A DNA stretch of 64,000 nt from Saccharicrinis sp963667815 (GTDB lineage: Bacteria > Bacteroidota > Bacteroidia > Bacteroidales > Marinilabiliaceae). Positions 26,018 through 33,862 of this stretch are shown here, piece by piece. A program made the translations under genes and the position numbers. The stretch is taken from assembly GCA_963667815.1 (NCBI GenBank), contig OY764021.1; one strand, given 5' to 3'. Within the stretch, counting starts at the first letter, position 1; the number at the start of each line of letters is the position of its first letter. The notes below the pieces were generated by a model. The model saw nothing but the letters and a program-made list of their open reading frames with translations, was not told the origin of the DNA and did not search any database.

Positions 26018-27406
26018 TTAATTATTTGAATATATTGTATTTTTCATTGATTGATGTTCTGCACTAAGACCTTTAATGGAATATTCGGGATTTCGTTTTA
26101 GCGTTTTATTTTTAATAATTATATAGAAATCTTCCCCATTATCAACCTTTTCTTGTAATTCTTCGTAGCTAATAGCTTTAACCTTACCCCTACTATAAAA
26201 CTGACTGGAATAGCTCTTTTTACCTAAGTAATAAAGAGGTTTATTTAATTCGCCAACTGATTCGATTAAATACTTATCTGTATTACTGTATTTTTCCAGA
26301 TTATTATTAAACAAACCTACTACTAAAGTAATTGTTGCCAAAACAGGTAAAATCAAACTTATAATCACATTAGTTTTCTTTCTTTTAATATCATCCCAAT
26401 AATGCACTACCAATAATGCTATAGGTGGCATCACAGGTAAAACATAGGTATGAATTAAACTTTTTGAAATAGTAAAAAACAAAGGTGTCCAAATCAACCA
26501 GGCTGCCAAAAAGAAAACCCACCTATCTTTTATTGCAATACTTCTATTTTTCCACAACTTACCAATCACTACCTGAATCCACGGTAATGCCATACCTAAA
26601 AGAAAAAGCCAAACTATTCCTAGCGGTTGTTGCTTTGGAAAACCATACTTATCTCCTTTCCAGCTGGAATCAACAAAGCGCTTGAAATGCTCCCCAACAA
26701 TAAAATAATCTAAAAAACCTTGAGTTTTTTGCTCAGCCAGTATATACCATGGCACTGCGATTAACAGCAATAATGGAATTCCAATTAACCAAGGTATTCT
26801 TGTAAACAGATTTTTCCATTCCTTAAACCAAATTACCCAAATAAATACTGGAGGACCTGTAAGTATAATAGCAATTGGTCCTTTTGCCAATAAACCAATT
26901 CCAACTCCTACAAACATTAAATATCCCCATATATTCACTTTAGGTTCATTGATTTGCTTCCAGAAGCCGATCATAATTAAAGTAATGGCTAATAGTAAAC
27001 TAGTATCTGTAGAAACAACACCTGCATGTAACAAAAACTGAGGCAAAGTAAACATTACAAAAGCTGACAAAAGAAGTCCTAGACCTTTTTCTTTAATCAC
27101 CTTCGATACAATAAAAACAATTAATAAACATAACAAAAATGCAGGAAATCGAACTGCAAATTCATTAACTCCAAATACCTTCATACTTAATGCTGACAAC
27201 CACGTATTCAAAGGTGGTTTTGCCCAAAATGGAACACCATAATCTATTTGTGGCGTAATCCAATTATTTGTTTCATACATGATTCTCGCAATCTCAGCAT
27301 ATCTGGCTTCTGTTTTATCCATTAAGGGAAGTATAGCGTTTAATAACAACCGCATTAATAGAATTCCCCCAAGACTGTAGCGAAAGAACTTTTTGTTATT
27401 GATCAT
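26018..27406 (-). CDS. ArnT-like polyprenyl-phosphate sugar glycosyltransferase
   Basis: This 462-residue integral membrane protein of the PMT/ArnT (GT39/GT83-like) superfamily has about a dozen hydrophobic segments. The first periplasmic loop carries the family motif DKTEARYAEIARIM (~30-43) with the catalytic-type Asp/Glu, and FWAKPPLNTWL follows. Such enzymes transfer a sugar from a polyprenyl-phosphate donor to lipid A or another acceptor at the periplasmic face. The acceptor here is unknown. It lies 8 bp downstream of a GT2 enzyme that probably makes its polyprenyl-phosphate-sugar donor. Confidence 0.9.
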   Translation of the reverse strand: MINNKKFFRYSLGGILLMRLLLNAILPLMDKTEARYAEIARIMYETNNWITPQIDYGVPFWAKPPLNTWLSALSMKVFGVNEFAVRFPAFLLCLLIVFIVSKVIKEKGLGLLLSAFVMFTLPQFLLHAGVVSTDTSLLLAITLIMIGFWKQINEPKVNIWGYLMFVGVGIGLLAKGPIAIILTGPPVFIWVIWFKEWKNLFTRIPWLIGIPLLLLIAVPWYILAEQKTQGFLDYFIVGEHFKRFVDSSWKGDKYGFPKQQPLGIVWLFLLGMALPWIQVVIGKLWKNRSIAIKDRWVFFLAAWLIWTPLFFTISKSLIHTYVLPVMPPIALLVVHYWDDIKRKKTNVIISLILPVLATITLVVGLFNNNLEKYSNTDKYLIESVGELNKPLYYLGKKSYSSQFYSRGKVKAISYEELQEKVDNGEDFYIIIKNKTLKRNPEYSIKGLSAEHQSMKNTIYSNN

Positions 27407-27414
27407 TGATCTGA

Positions 27415-28161
27415 CTATTTTTTATTATACTTTTTATTTATCCTATACAAATCAAGCCATAGTTTTAATGAATATGAAAACTTAACTTTAGATTCGTCTT
27501 TATCAATCCAAGCCTTTAGTGGTATTTCCCGAGCTAACTTTTTAATTTCTTTTCCCTTATACAAATGCTTAATTCTAAAAAACAACTCTACATCAAATAA
27601 CCATTTAGAAATAAAACCCTCTGTAAATATTTTTTGTGCTAATTCTCTAGTAAAAACTTTACAACCACACTGAGTATCGTACACATTCATTCCTAAAATG
27701 ATAGAAATAACTGTTGCTATAACTCTTCCTATTAAATGTCGATACAACTTTCGATCAATTCGATTGTCAATTTTCTGGATTCTCGAAGCGAAGGCAAAAA
27801 CCACATCCTTTTCAATTCTTCTGCTTACTCTGATACATTCACTTAATGATGTTGCTAAATCAGAATCCAGAAATGCTATTTTATGAAACTCTAAATTCTT
27901 ATCGTAACAATACTGTATTCCACTACGAACAGCAGCTGCCTTACCTCCATTTTGTTTTAATACATTAATAAAAACTCTATCGGGAGCAATTGTTTTAATC
28001 TCTTCAAGTACCTTAATTGTATTATCTGTTGATCCATCATCAGAAAAAACCACTTTACAAAGCTTTGTCTCCTTTAAAAACTTAATAAAATCACTCTTAG
28101 GCAGGCGGGTATATTCATTATAGCATGGTATTACTATTGCTATATTTTCATCCTTCATCAT
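27415..28161 (-). CDS. GT2 polyprenyl-phosphate glycosyltransferase
   Basis: This 248-residue GT-A fold enzyme has VIPCYNEYTRLP (~10-21), DDGSTDNT (41-48), the DSD metal motif (99-101, FLDSDLAT) and GCKVFTRELAQKIF. The sequence resembles dolichyl-phosphate glucosyltransferase (ALG5-like) bacterial enzymes, which load a sugar from a nucleotide donor onto polyprenyl phosphate at the cytoplasmic face. No C-terminal membrane spans are evident. It is the first gene of a two-gene operon with the ArnT-like transferase, and the pairing of donor-maker and transferase supports both calls. Confidence 0.88.
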   Translation of the reverse strand: MMKDENIAIVIPCYNEYTRLPKSDFIKFLKETKLCKVVFSDDGSTDNTIKVLEEIKTIAPDRVFINVLKQNGGKAAAVRSGIQYCYDKNLEFHKIAFLDSDLATSLSECIRVSRRIEKDVVFAFASRIQKIDNRIDRKLYRHLIGRVIATVISIILGMNVYDTQCGCKVFTRELAQKIFTEGFISKWLFDVELFFRIKHLYKGKEIKKLAREIPLKAWIDKDESKVKFSYSLKLWLDLYRINKKYNKK

Positions 28162-28265
28162 ATATTATTGATCATTTATTGGTTGTATAAAACCAATTCA
28201 ATTACTGCATTATTAACCTGTTGCAAAAGTACTAAATCATTTCAATTACAAATTATCAGAGCTAA

Positions 28266-30185
28266 TTAATACGACATAAACTCAAAAGCACTTCTATAGG
28301 CTCCTATTTCATTTACAAAATCAAGAAATTTACCATAAAAATCATGCTGACCCACCGTTGCACTATCTCCTATTATAACAAGCTTTTTTCGAGCCCTGGT
28401 AATTGCAACATTCATTCGTCTAATATCTTTTAAAAATCCAATATCACCCTTTTCATTAGATCGAACCAAACTAATATAAATAACATCCCGCTCTTGCCCT
28501 TGAAAAGAATCAATTGTATTTACAACCACTTTGGGCTTTAACTTTTCAAAATGTTCATCAATTCCTTTTAGAGATTCAAGCAACAAATTAACCTGAGCTT
28601 TATATGGAGAAACCACTCCTACGGAAACATTTATTACTTCATTAAATTCAAGATTAGATAAATATTCTGTCATATGTTTCTGCAACAGATCACATTCCTC
28701 TCTATTAAATGAACTCTTAGTTTCCGTATCTATTTGTTCAAAATAACCGCAACCTGCAGTATCTATAAACTCAACACTTAAATCCTCATTATACAACTTC
28801 CAGTTTTCAACCTCTTTATTGGCAATAAGTTTGTTATCATAGAAATATCTACTCGAAAAAGTCATAATATCTTTATGCATCCGATATTGCTCCTGCAACA
28901 TCACATCCATTTTATTTCGTTTAATGGCTTTTTCAAATAGTGTTTCATCTAATCCAGCCTTGGCTGCTTCAAAAGACTTAATGGTTGGAGGCAACTGACA
29001 ATGATCTCCTGCAAATACCACTCGATTTGCCTTTGTAATAGGAATCCATGTTGCAGGTTCCAATCCTTGCGCTGCTTCATCAATAAATACCGTACTAAAC
29101 TTACGATCCCTTATTTGATAGTTTGAGGCACCCACCATTGTACTTGCAATAACCTGGGCATTGGATAAAATATCATTTACAATATAATATTCTAAATGTT
29201 CGGCTTCCTTCTTTAATTTACTTGATTCCTGTAACAGCAATCTCCTCTGTTGCCTTTCTTCTGGGCCAAAGTTTCTTTTGTATTTCATGGCTGTTTGATA
29301 ATACTCCTCGGCCTGTTTTTTTACTGCTTTTAAATCTTTATAATTATTATGATGTGCTATTCTTGCATCTAAGGTTTTCTTTAACACCTCCTCGGTTACT
29401 CTGGCTGGATGCCCAATACGAACCACATCTAATCCTTTTTCACCTAATTTATCAACCAATAAATCCACAGCGGCATTACTTGGAGCACAAACCAAAACTT
29501 GTTTTTCAGTTTTTAATGTAAAAGAAATACTCTCCACCATAGTTGTTGTCTTGCCTGTTCCTGGCGGACCATGAACAATGGCAAAATCTTTAGCGCTATA
29601 TATTAAATTTAAAGCTTTATTTTGGCTGGTGTTTAAGAAATTTAACTCCACTTCATTTCTATCCTGTAACTCACCTTCTTCTTTCCCTAAGATAATTTGC
29701 TTTAAATAGGCCAATCTTTCATCTTGCGGTTGCAAAACAATTTTTAATGCACGCTCCATTTCAAGATAAGAATTCTCATCAAAAAGTAATTGAACTCCCA
29801 AATTACCATCTCTAATCCAATCAGGCTCAGAATCTGAATTCAAAGTTATAATCATATCATAATCCCTAACCTGATTAACAACACCGTTTACTGCGTGCTT
29901 TTGCTCATTATTATTTCCTGCATTTGAAAATAATGACACTAACTTACCTGATTGAAATATATGTGAGTGAGTATGCTCCTTAGGTCGCGACACCTTAACC
30001 AATAACCTTTCTCCAGCATCGAATTTAGTTCTGTCAATCACCAAAGGATACCAACAAACACCTTCCTTACGTCTTTCATTTACAGATGTGTTGGCCATTT
30101 TACGTTTATATTGAATAAGATCCTCCTCCTTTTCTTGCATTAGTAAGGCATAAACCTTTTCAAGTTCTTTATCAATTGTATTCAT
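28266..30185 (-). CDS. Superfamily 1 Upf1/IGHMBP2-like helicase
   Basis: This 639-residue protein has an N-terminal beta-rich OB-like region (~40-150), then two RecA-like domains. Walker A is GPPGTGKT (206-213), and Walker B is FIDEAAQ. Motif III is FAGDHCQLPP, and later motifs include QYRMH, TIDSFQGQERDVIYISLVRSN and NVAITRARKKLVIIGD. A charged coiled insertion lies at ~285-340. This is the bacterial relative of the eukaryotic IGHMBP2/SMUBP-2 helicase, an ATP-dependent 5'-3' DNA/RNA unwinding family. The physiological role in bacteria is not established. It is divergent from kdgK. Confidence 0.92.
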   Translation of the reverse strand: MNTIDKELEKVYALLMQEKEEDLIQYKRKMANTSVNERRKEGVCWYPLVIDRTKFDAGERLLVKVSRPKEHTHSHIFQSGKLVSLFSNAGNNNEQKHAVNGVVNQVRDYDMIITLNSDSEPDWIRDGNLGVQLLFDENSYLEMERALKIVLQPQDERLAYLKQIILGKEEGELQDRNEVELNFLNTSQNKALNLIYSAKDFAIVHGPPGTGKTTTMVESISFTLKTEKQVLVCAPSNAAVDLLVDKLGEKGLDVVRIGHPARVTEEVLKKTLDARIAHHNNYKDLKAVKKQAEEYYQTAMKYKRNFGPEERQQRRLLLQESSKLKKEAEHLEYYIVNDILSNAQVIASTMVGASNYQIRDRKFSTVFIDEAAQGLEPATWIPITKANRVVFAGDHCQLPPTIKSFEAAKAGLDETLFEKAIKRNKMDVMLQEQYRMHKDIMTFSSRYFYDNKLIANKEVENWKLYNEDLSVEFIDTAGCGYFEQIDTETKSSFNREECDLLQKHMTEYLSNLEFNEVINVSVGVVSPYKAQVNLLLESLKGIDEHFEKLKPKVVVNTIDSFQGQERDVIYISLVRSNEKGDIGFLKDIRRMNVAITRARKKLVIIGDSATVGQHDFYGKFLDFVNEIGAYRSAFEFMSY

Positions 30186-30490
30186 TAAAAGCCATTTTGT
30201 TGCGAATATACATTTTTTGATCTTTATAAAATTTCTATTCCTATAATCTATAAAGCAATAATTAATAATCCAATTTATATAAAGCGTGTATTCACTTCGT
30301 TAACTTTAACGCTATAAAAAGCACAATTAAAATTAATCAACCCCTCAAATAAAGAAATCCACAATTAAAAAAAACAATTTTACAACAAACGCACCATCAT
30401 TCTAATTATGTGCATATTACACAACATCAAATAAATCAGTTCCACCATATTTTCAGAGTGCAACACATAACTCATTAAAATGTTAAAAAT

Positions 30491-30521
30491 TTTGGTAGTT
30501 AAAAAATGTTTTATACTTTCG
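30491..30521 (+). promoter_or_regulatory. Candidate promoter of the uronate operon: TTTG-N19-TACTTTCG
   Basis: TTTG (30491-30494) and TACTTTCG (30514-30521) fit the Bacteroidota -33/-7 pattern with the classical 19-bp spacer. One base departs from TAnnTTTG. A palindrome, CGTTAACG, follows at 30526-30533, where a LacI-family repressor could block initiation. Confidence 0.5.
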
Positions 30522-30525
30522 TGTT

Positions 30526-30533
30526 CGTTAACG
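30526..30533. promoter_or_regulatory. Candidate LacI-family operator (CGTTAACG)
   Basis: This 8-bp perfect palindrome sits just past the -7 box. Read on the other strand with flanks it is TTACCGTTAACGAA, and its ACCGTTAA half recurs at 30702-30709 in the leader. A LacI-family regulator gene closes the same cluster at 36586. The link is inference. Confidence 0.3.
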
Positions 30534-30764
30534 GTAATAATTAATGCAAAATTAACAGCTAAAACATGTATGAATTAAATTAAACTACTAAAGTTCAGTA
30601 AAATGCATTTTATTTCAACTGAAATATTTGTTACAACATTTAAAGACTTTATTAGATTAATTTATGGTTATAGCAACATGTTTGCGCACATTGCCAAAAA
30701 AACCGTTAAGGTTACCGAAATTAGTAATATAAAATATCAACTTTTAATTTTAATAAAATAAACA

Positions 30765-31802
30765 ATGGCAAAAAAAGTAGTAACCTTTGGAGAAATTATG
30801 CTCCGTTTTGCAACTCCTGAGTACCAACGTTTTTCTCAGGCTACATCATATAAAGCTTCATTCGGAGGAGGAGAAGCAAACGTTGCTGTTTCATTGGCAA
30901 ACTATGGTATAGATGTGTCGTTTATAACTCGTTTACCTAAAAATGATATTGGAAAAGCATGTAAAATGGATCTACTTAAGCATTCTGTAAAAGTAGATGA
31001 CATTGTATATGGTGGAGACAGATTAGGAACTTACTATCTTGAAACAGGAGCTGTAGCCCGTGCTAGTAAAGTTGTTTATGACAGAGCTTACTCTGCTTTT
31101 TCTGAAATTAAGCCAGGAATGGTAAACTGGGAAGAAGTACTTAAAGATGCTGATTTCTTCCACTGGACAGGAATTACTCCAGCTGTTTCTCAAGGAGCTG
31201 CAGATGCTTGTCTTGAAGCAATTAAAGTTGCTAACAAATTAGGTGTTACTGTTTCTACAGACCTTAACTATCGTAAAAATCTTTGGAAATATGGTAAAAC
31301 AGCTTCTGAAGTAATGCCAGAATTAGTTGCTGGTTGCGACATTGTGTTAGGTAATGAAGAAGATGCTGAAATGGTATTAGGTATTAAACCTGAAGGCGTA
31401 GACATCACAGGGGGACATGTAGATGCAGAAGCATACAGAAGTGTATCTCAACAAATCATGACACAATTCCCTCGCGTTAAAAAAGTAATTACTACACTTC
31501 GCGGATCTGTAAATGCTAACCACAATACATGGTCTGGAGTATTATATGATGGTAAAGATTTATTTAAAGCTGCTGATTATGATATTACTCATATTGTTGA
31601 TCGTGTAGGTGGTGGTGATTCATTTATGGGTGGATTAATCTATGGATTACTTACATATGTAGGTGATGATCAAAAAGCAATTGAATTTGCAACAGCTGCT
31701 TCATGCTTGAAACACACAATTCATGGTGACTATAACCTAGCTACAGTTGAAGAGGTTGAAAAACTTATGGGTGGTGATGCTTCTGGTAGAGTATCAAGAT
31801 AA
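30765..31802 (+). CDS. kdgK: 2-keto-3-deoxygluconate kinase, PfkB family
   Basis: KdgK phosphorylates 2-keto-3-deoxygluconate (KDG) to KDPG with ATP. The 345-residue protein has the PfkB N-terminal motif FGGGEANVAVSLANYG (~37-52) and the C-terminal signature DRVGGGDSFMGGLIYG with the catalytic Asp in GGGD. PfkB kinases have varied substrates. The assignment to KDG rests on the mannonate dehydratase and KDPG aldolase genes downstream. It is the first gene of the uronate cluster. Confidence 0.93.
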   Translation: MAKKVVTFGEIMLRFATPEYQRFSQATSYKASFGGGEANVAVSLANYGIDVSFITRLPKNDIGKACKMDLLKHSVKVDDIVYGGDRLGTYYLETGAVARASKVVYDRAYSAFSEIKPGMVNWEEVLKDADFFHWTGITPAVSQGAADACLEAIKVANKLGVTVSTDLNYRKNLWKYGKTASEVMPELVAGCDIVLGNEEDAEMVLGIKPEGVDITGGHVDAEAYRSVSQQIMTQFPRVKKVITTLRGSVNANHNTWSGVLYDGKDLFKAADYDITHIVDRVGGGDSFMGGLIYGLLTYVGDDQKAIEFATAASCLKHTIHGDYNLATVEEVEKLMGGDASGRVSR

Positions 31803-31934
31803 TTAAAATACATATAAGGTGATTCAGAAACAATTTTGCACGCATACAACATCCAAATATATAATGTGTCGTAAATAAAGTTTTTGAAGAATTATTTAGT
31901 TTTTGAATAGATAGTAAACGTACTATCATATTTA

Positions 31935-31950
31935 ACATACAAATGTATGT
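31935..31950. promoter_or_regulatory. Perfect palindrome ACATACA-AA-TGTATGT, candidate operator
   Basis: Two 7-bp arms are separated by AA, giving a 16-bp dyad upstream of eda. The size fits a dimeric regulator site. No match to a specific known operator is claimed. Confidence 0.35.
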
Positions 31951-32004
31951 AATGCTTAGTTGTTTTTGAGCACTTTATATCACAATATTTTTTGGATTTA
32001 TAAA

Positions 32005-32101
32005 GATGATAGATTGAGAGAAATATTTATGGGGGGAAGTTTTCCGGGCACAAAAAACTTTTTCATCAACACCTCTGGATCAGGTTCGTCAATCTATCAT
32101 C
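32005..32101 (+). ncRNA. Candidate structured leader element upstream of eda
   Basis: GATGATAGATTGA (32005-32017) and TCAATCTATCATC (32089-32101) form a perfect 13-bp inverted repeat enclosing 71 nt. Inside lie G6 (32031-32036 region), a small GGAA-GTT-TTCC hairpin, a competing AAGTTTT/AAAACTT pairing, and an ACCT-N7-AGGT stem-loop. The outer helix ends 31 nt before the eda ATG. This is the layout of a multibranch cis-regulatory RNA closed by a P1-like helix. I recognise no known riboswitch class. A DNA-level function, such as a protein-binding dyad, is also possible. Confidence 0.4.
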
Positions 32102-32132
32102 ACTTTTATTGAACAAGTTAACATTAAATATA

Positions 32133-32804
32133 ATGGCAAAATATTCAAAACTAGAGGTATTTCAAGCTATGAAAGAAACAGGAGTTGTTCCTGTATTTTT
32201 CGATAAAGATATTGAAGTTTGTAAAGCGGTTCTAAAATCATGTTATGATGGCGGTATCCGCGTTTTTGAGTTTGTAAACAGAGGTGATTTTGCTCACGAA
32301 GTTTTTGGTGAGTTAAATAAATACGCGCTTGAAAACCTACCAGGAATGATTCTTGGTGCTGGTTCAATTGTTGAAGAAGCTACTACTGCTTTATATATTC
32401 AATTAGGAGCTAACTTTATTGTATCTCCATTGTTAAACGAAAATATGGCTAAGATCTGTAACCGCAGAAAAGTAATGTGGTCTCCAGGTTGTGGTACTAT
32501 TTCTGAAATTAACAAGGCTCAGGAATTAGGTTCTGACCTGGTAAAATGTTTCCCAGCTTCTGAGGTAGGTGGACCTTCATTTGTAAAGGCAGTAAAAGCT
32601 CCTATGCCTTGGACTGATATCATGCCAACAGGTGGTGTTGATACATCAAAAGAAAACTTAGAAAAATGGTTTGCTGCAGGTGTTACTTGTGTTGGAATGG
32701 GTTCTAAACTATTTCCTAAAGAAGTAATGGCAAACAAAGACTGGAATGCTTTAACTGATGTTGTTAAAGAACTAATGTCTAATATTGAAGCTGCAAGAAA
32801 ATAA
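32133..32804 (+). CDS. eda: KDPG/KHG aldolase
   Basis: Eda splits KDPG into pyruvate and glyceraldehyde 3-phosphate. I start it at the ATG at 32133 (MAKYSKLEVF, 223 residues). An upstream in-frame TTG at 32109 is unlikely. The Schiff-base lysine is K138 in DLVKCFPASEVGG, and the catalytic Glu is E46 in RVFEFVNRG. The ending MPTGGVD...WFAAGVTCVGMGSKL forms the phosphate site. This is the standard class I aldolase of the Entner-Doudoroff/uronate route, completing the pathway begun by the downstream dehydratase and the upstream kinase. Confidence 0.95.
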   Translation: MAKYSKLEVFQAMKETGVVPVFFDKDIEVCKAVLKSCYDGGIRVFEFVNRGDFAHEVFGELNKYALENLPGMILGAGSIVEEATTALYIQLGANFIVSPLLNENMAKICNRRKVMWSPGCGTISEINKAQELGSDLVKCFPASEVGGPSFVKAVKAPMPWTDIMPTGGVDTSKENLEKWFAAGVTCVGMGSKLFPKEVMANKDWNALTDVVKELMSNIEAARK

Positions 32805-32819
32805 TTTCAAACAATATAA

Positions 32820-32876
32820 ATACAAAGTATAAAAGCTAACAAGCCTATTTGTTTAATACACTTTTATACTTTGTAT
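32820..32876. repeat. Perfect 16-bp hairpin between eda and the reductase gene
   Basis: The arms are 32820-32835 (ATACAAAGTATAAAAG) and 32861-32876 (CTTTTATACTTTGTAT), with a 25-nt loop that contains a further AACAA/TTGTT pairing. It begins 15 bp after the eda stop and ends 17 bp before the reductase ATG. There is no T tract after it, so it is more likely an mRNA processing or stability element, or an operator, than a simple terminator. Confidence 0.7.
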
Positions 32877-32893
32877 CTTCAAAATCATTCTTT

Positions 32894-33736
32894 ATGATTC
32901 CCTTAAATTTATCAAACAAAGTTGCCGTAATCACAGGTGGTGGTGGTGTATTATGTTCAACCATGGCCAAAAGCCTTGCTTCGCAAGGAGTTAAAACTGC
33001 AATTTTAGATTTAAATTTAGAAGCTGCACAAAAAGTTGCTTCTGAAATAAAAGACGAATACAACGTTGAATCGATAGGTATTTCTGCAAATGTTTTAGAT
33101 AAAGAATCTTTAAATTCTGCAAAACAAATCATTAATGAGAAATTAGGCACTATTGATTATTTGGTAAATGGTGCAGGGGGAAACGCTGCTAGTGCTACTA
33201 CTCAAGCGGAATTTTTAACTGAAGAATACTTAAACAATCTTGATGATACCTTCTTTGGCTTAGAAATGGAAGGTTTTGACAAAGTATTTGCACTAAATTT
33301 CCAGGGAACTTTGCTTCCTTCAATGGTATTTGCAAAAGATATGTTAGATAAAAAGGCTGGATCCATTATTAACGTATCTTCAATGAATTCTTACACTCCA
33401 TTGACAAAAATCCCAGCCTACTCAGCGGCTAAAGCAGCAATAAATAACTTCACACAATGGTTGGCTGTTCATTTTGCAAAAACGGGTATCAGAGTAAATG
33501 CGATTGCTCCGGGCTTTCTTCTTACAAACCAAAACCGCTTTTTACTTATTGATGAAAAGACAGGAGATGCAACGCCTCGAGGTGAAAAGATTATAAGAAA
33601 CACTCCAATGGAAAGATATGGCGAACCTGAAGAATTAACAGGTACTATGTTATACTTACTATCTGATTGGGCAAATTTTATTACAGGAGTAGTTATTCCT
33701 GTTGATGGTGGTTTTAGTGCATACTCTGGTGTATAA
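32894..33736 (+). CDS. SDR-type D-mannonate oxidoreductase (fructuronate reductase)
   Basis: This 280-residue short-chain dehydrogenase has the cofactor motif VAVITGGGGVLCSTMAK near the N-terminus, a structural NGAGG motif, and the catalytic Ser plus YSAAK (Tyr/Lys) in NVSSMNSYTPL...AYSAAKAAI. I chose the ATG at 32894 (MIPLNLSNKVAV). An in-frame TTG at 32849 lies inside the upstream hairpin and is not credible. Placed between KDPG aldolase and mannonate dehydratase, it most likely reduces fructuronate to mannonate, as SDR-type enzymes do in Gram-positive uronate operons in place of the long-chain UxuB of E. coli. Substrate is inferred from context. Confidence 0.85.
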   Translation: MIPLNLSNKVAVITGGGGVLCSTMAKSLASQGVKTAILDLNLEAAQKVASEIKDEYNVESIGISANVLDKESLNSAKQIINEKLGTIDYLVNGAGGNAASATTQAEFLTEEYLNNLDDTFFGLEMEGFDKVFALNFQGTLLPSMVFAKDMLDKKAGSIINVSSMNSYTPLTKIPAYSAAKAAINNFTQWLAVHFAKTGIRVNAIAPGFLLTNQNRFLLIDEKTGDATPRGEKIIRNTPMERYGEPEELTGTMLYLLSDWANFITGVVIPVDGGFSAYSGV

Positions 33737-33862
33737 CTAAATAAACTATCAGCTAGTTTAAAAATATAGATTATATTGGTCTGAATTTTTACTATTCAAA
33801 TACTAATAATAAAAATTCGACTAAATAAAGATATTAAGTGCTTTTAATTTAAAGTAAAAACG

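Larger units (their letters stand above)
30186..30764. other. Divergent control region upstream of kdgK
   Basis: This 579-bp region has no ORF. On the kdgK side a promoter-like TTTG-N19-TACTTTCG lies at 30491-30521, followed by a ~235-nt leader. A CGTTAACG palindrome sits at the expected transcript start (30526-30533) and a related ACCGTTAA at 30702-30709. On the helicase side a near -7 box (TATATTCG on the minus strand, 30203-30210) lies 18 bp from the start codon. Confidence 0.5.
31803..32132. other. Intergenic region between kdgK and eda with two inverted-repeat elements
   Basis: This 330-bp gap is unusually long for two genes of one pathway. It contains a palindrome at 31935-31950 and a 97-nt element at 32005-32101. 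No classical terminator with a T tract follows kdgK, so the region may be a processed or regulated leader for eda. Confidence 0.55.

Noticed and set aside
32109..32132. TTG start giving eight extra residues to eda
   Set aside because: The ATG at 32133 gives the standard N-terminus, and the extension is leader sequence just past the structured element.
32849..32893. TTG start for the SDR reductase
   Set aside because: It lies within the loop and arm of the 16-bp hairpin. The ATG at 32894 opens the normal SDR fold.
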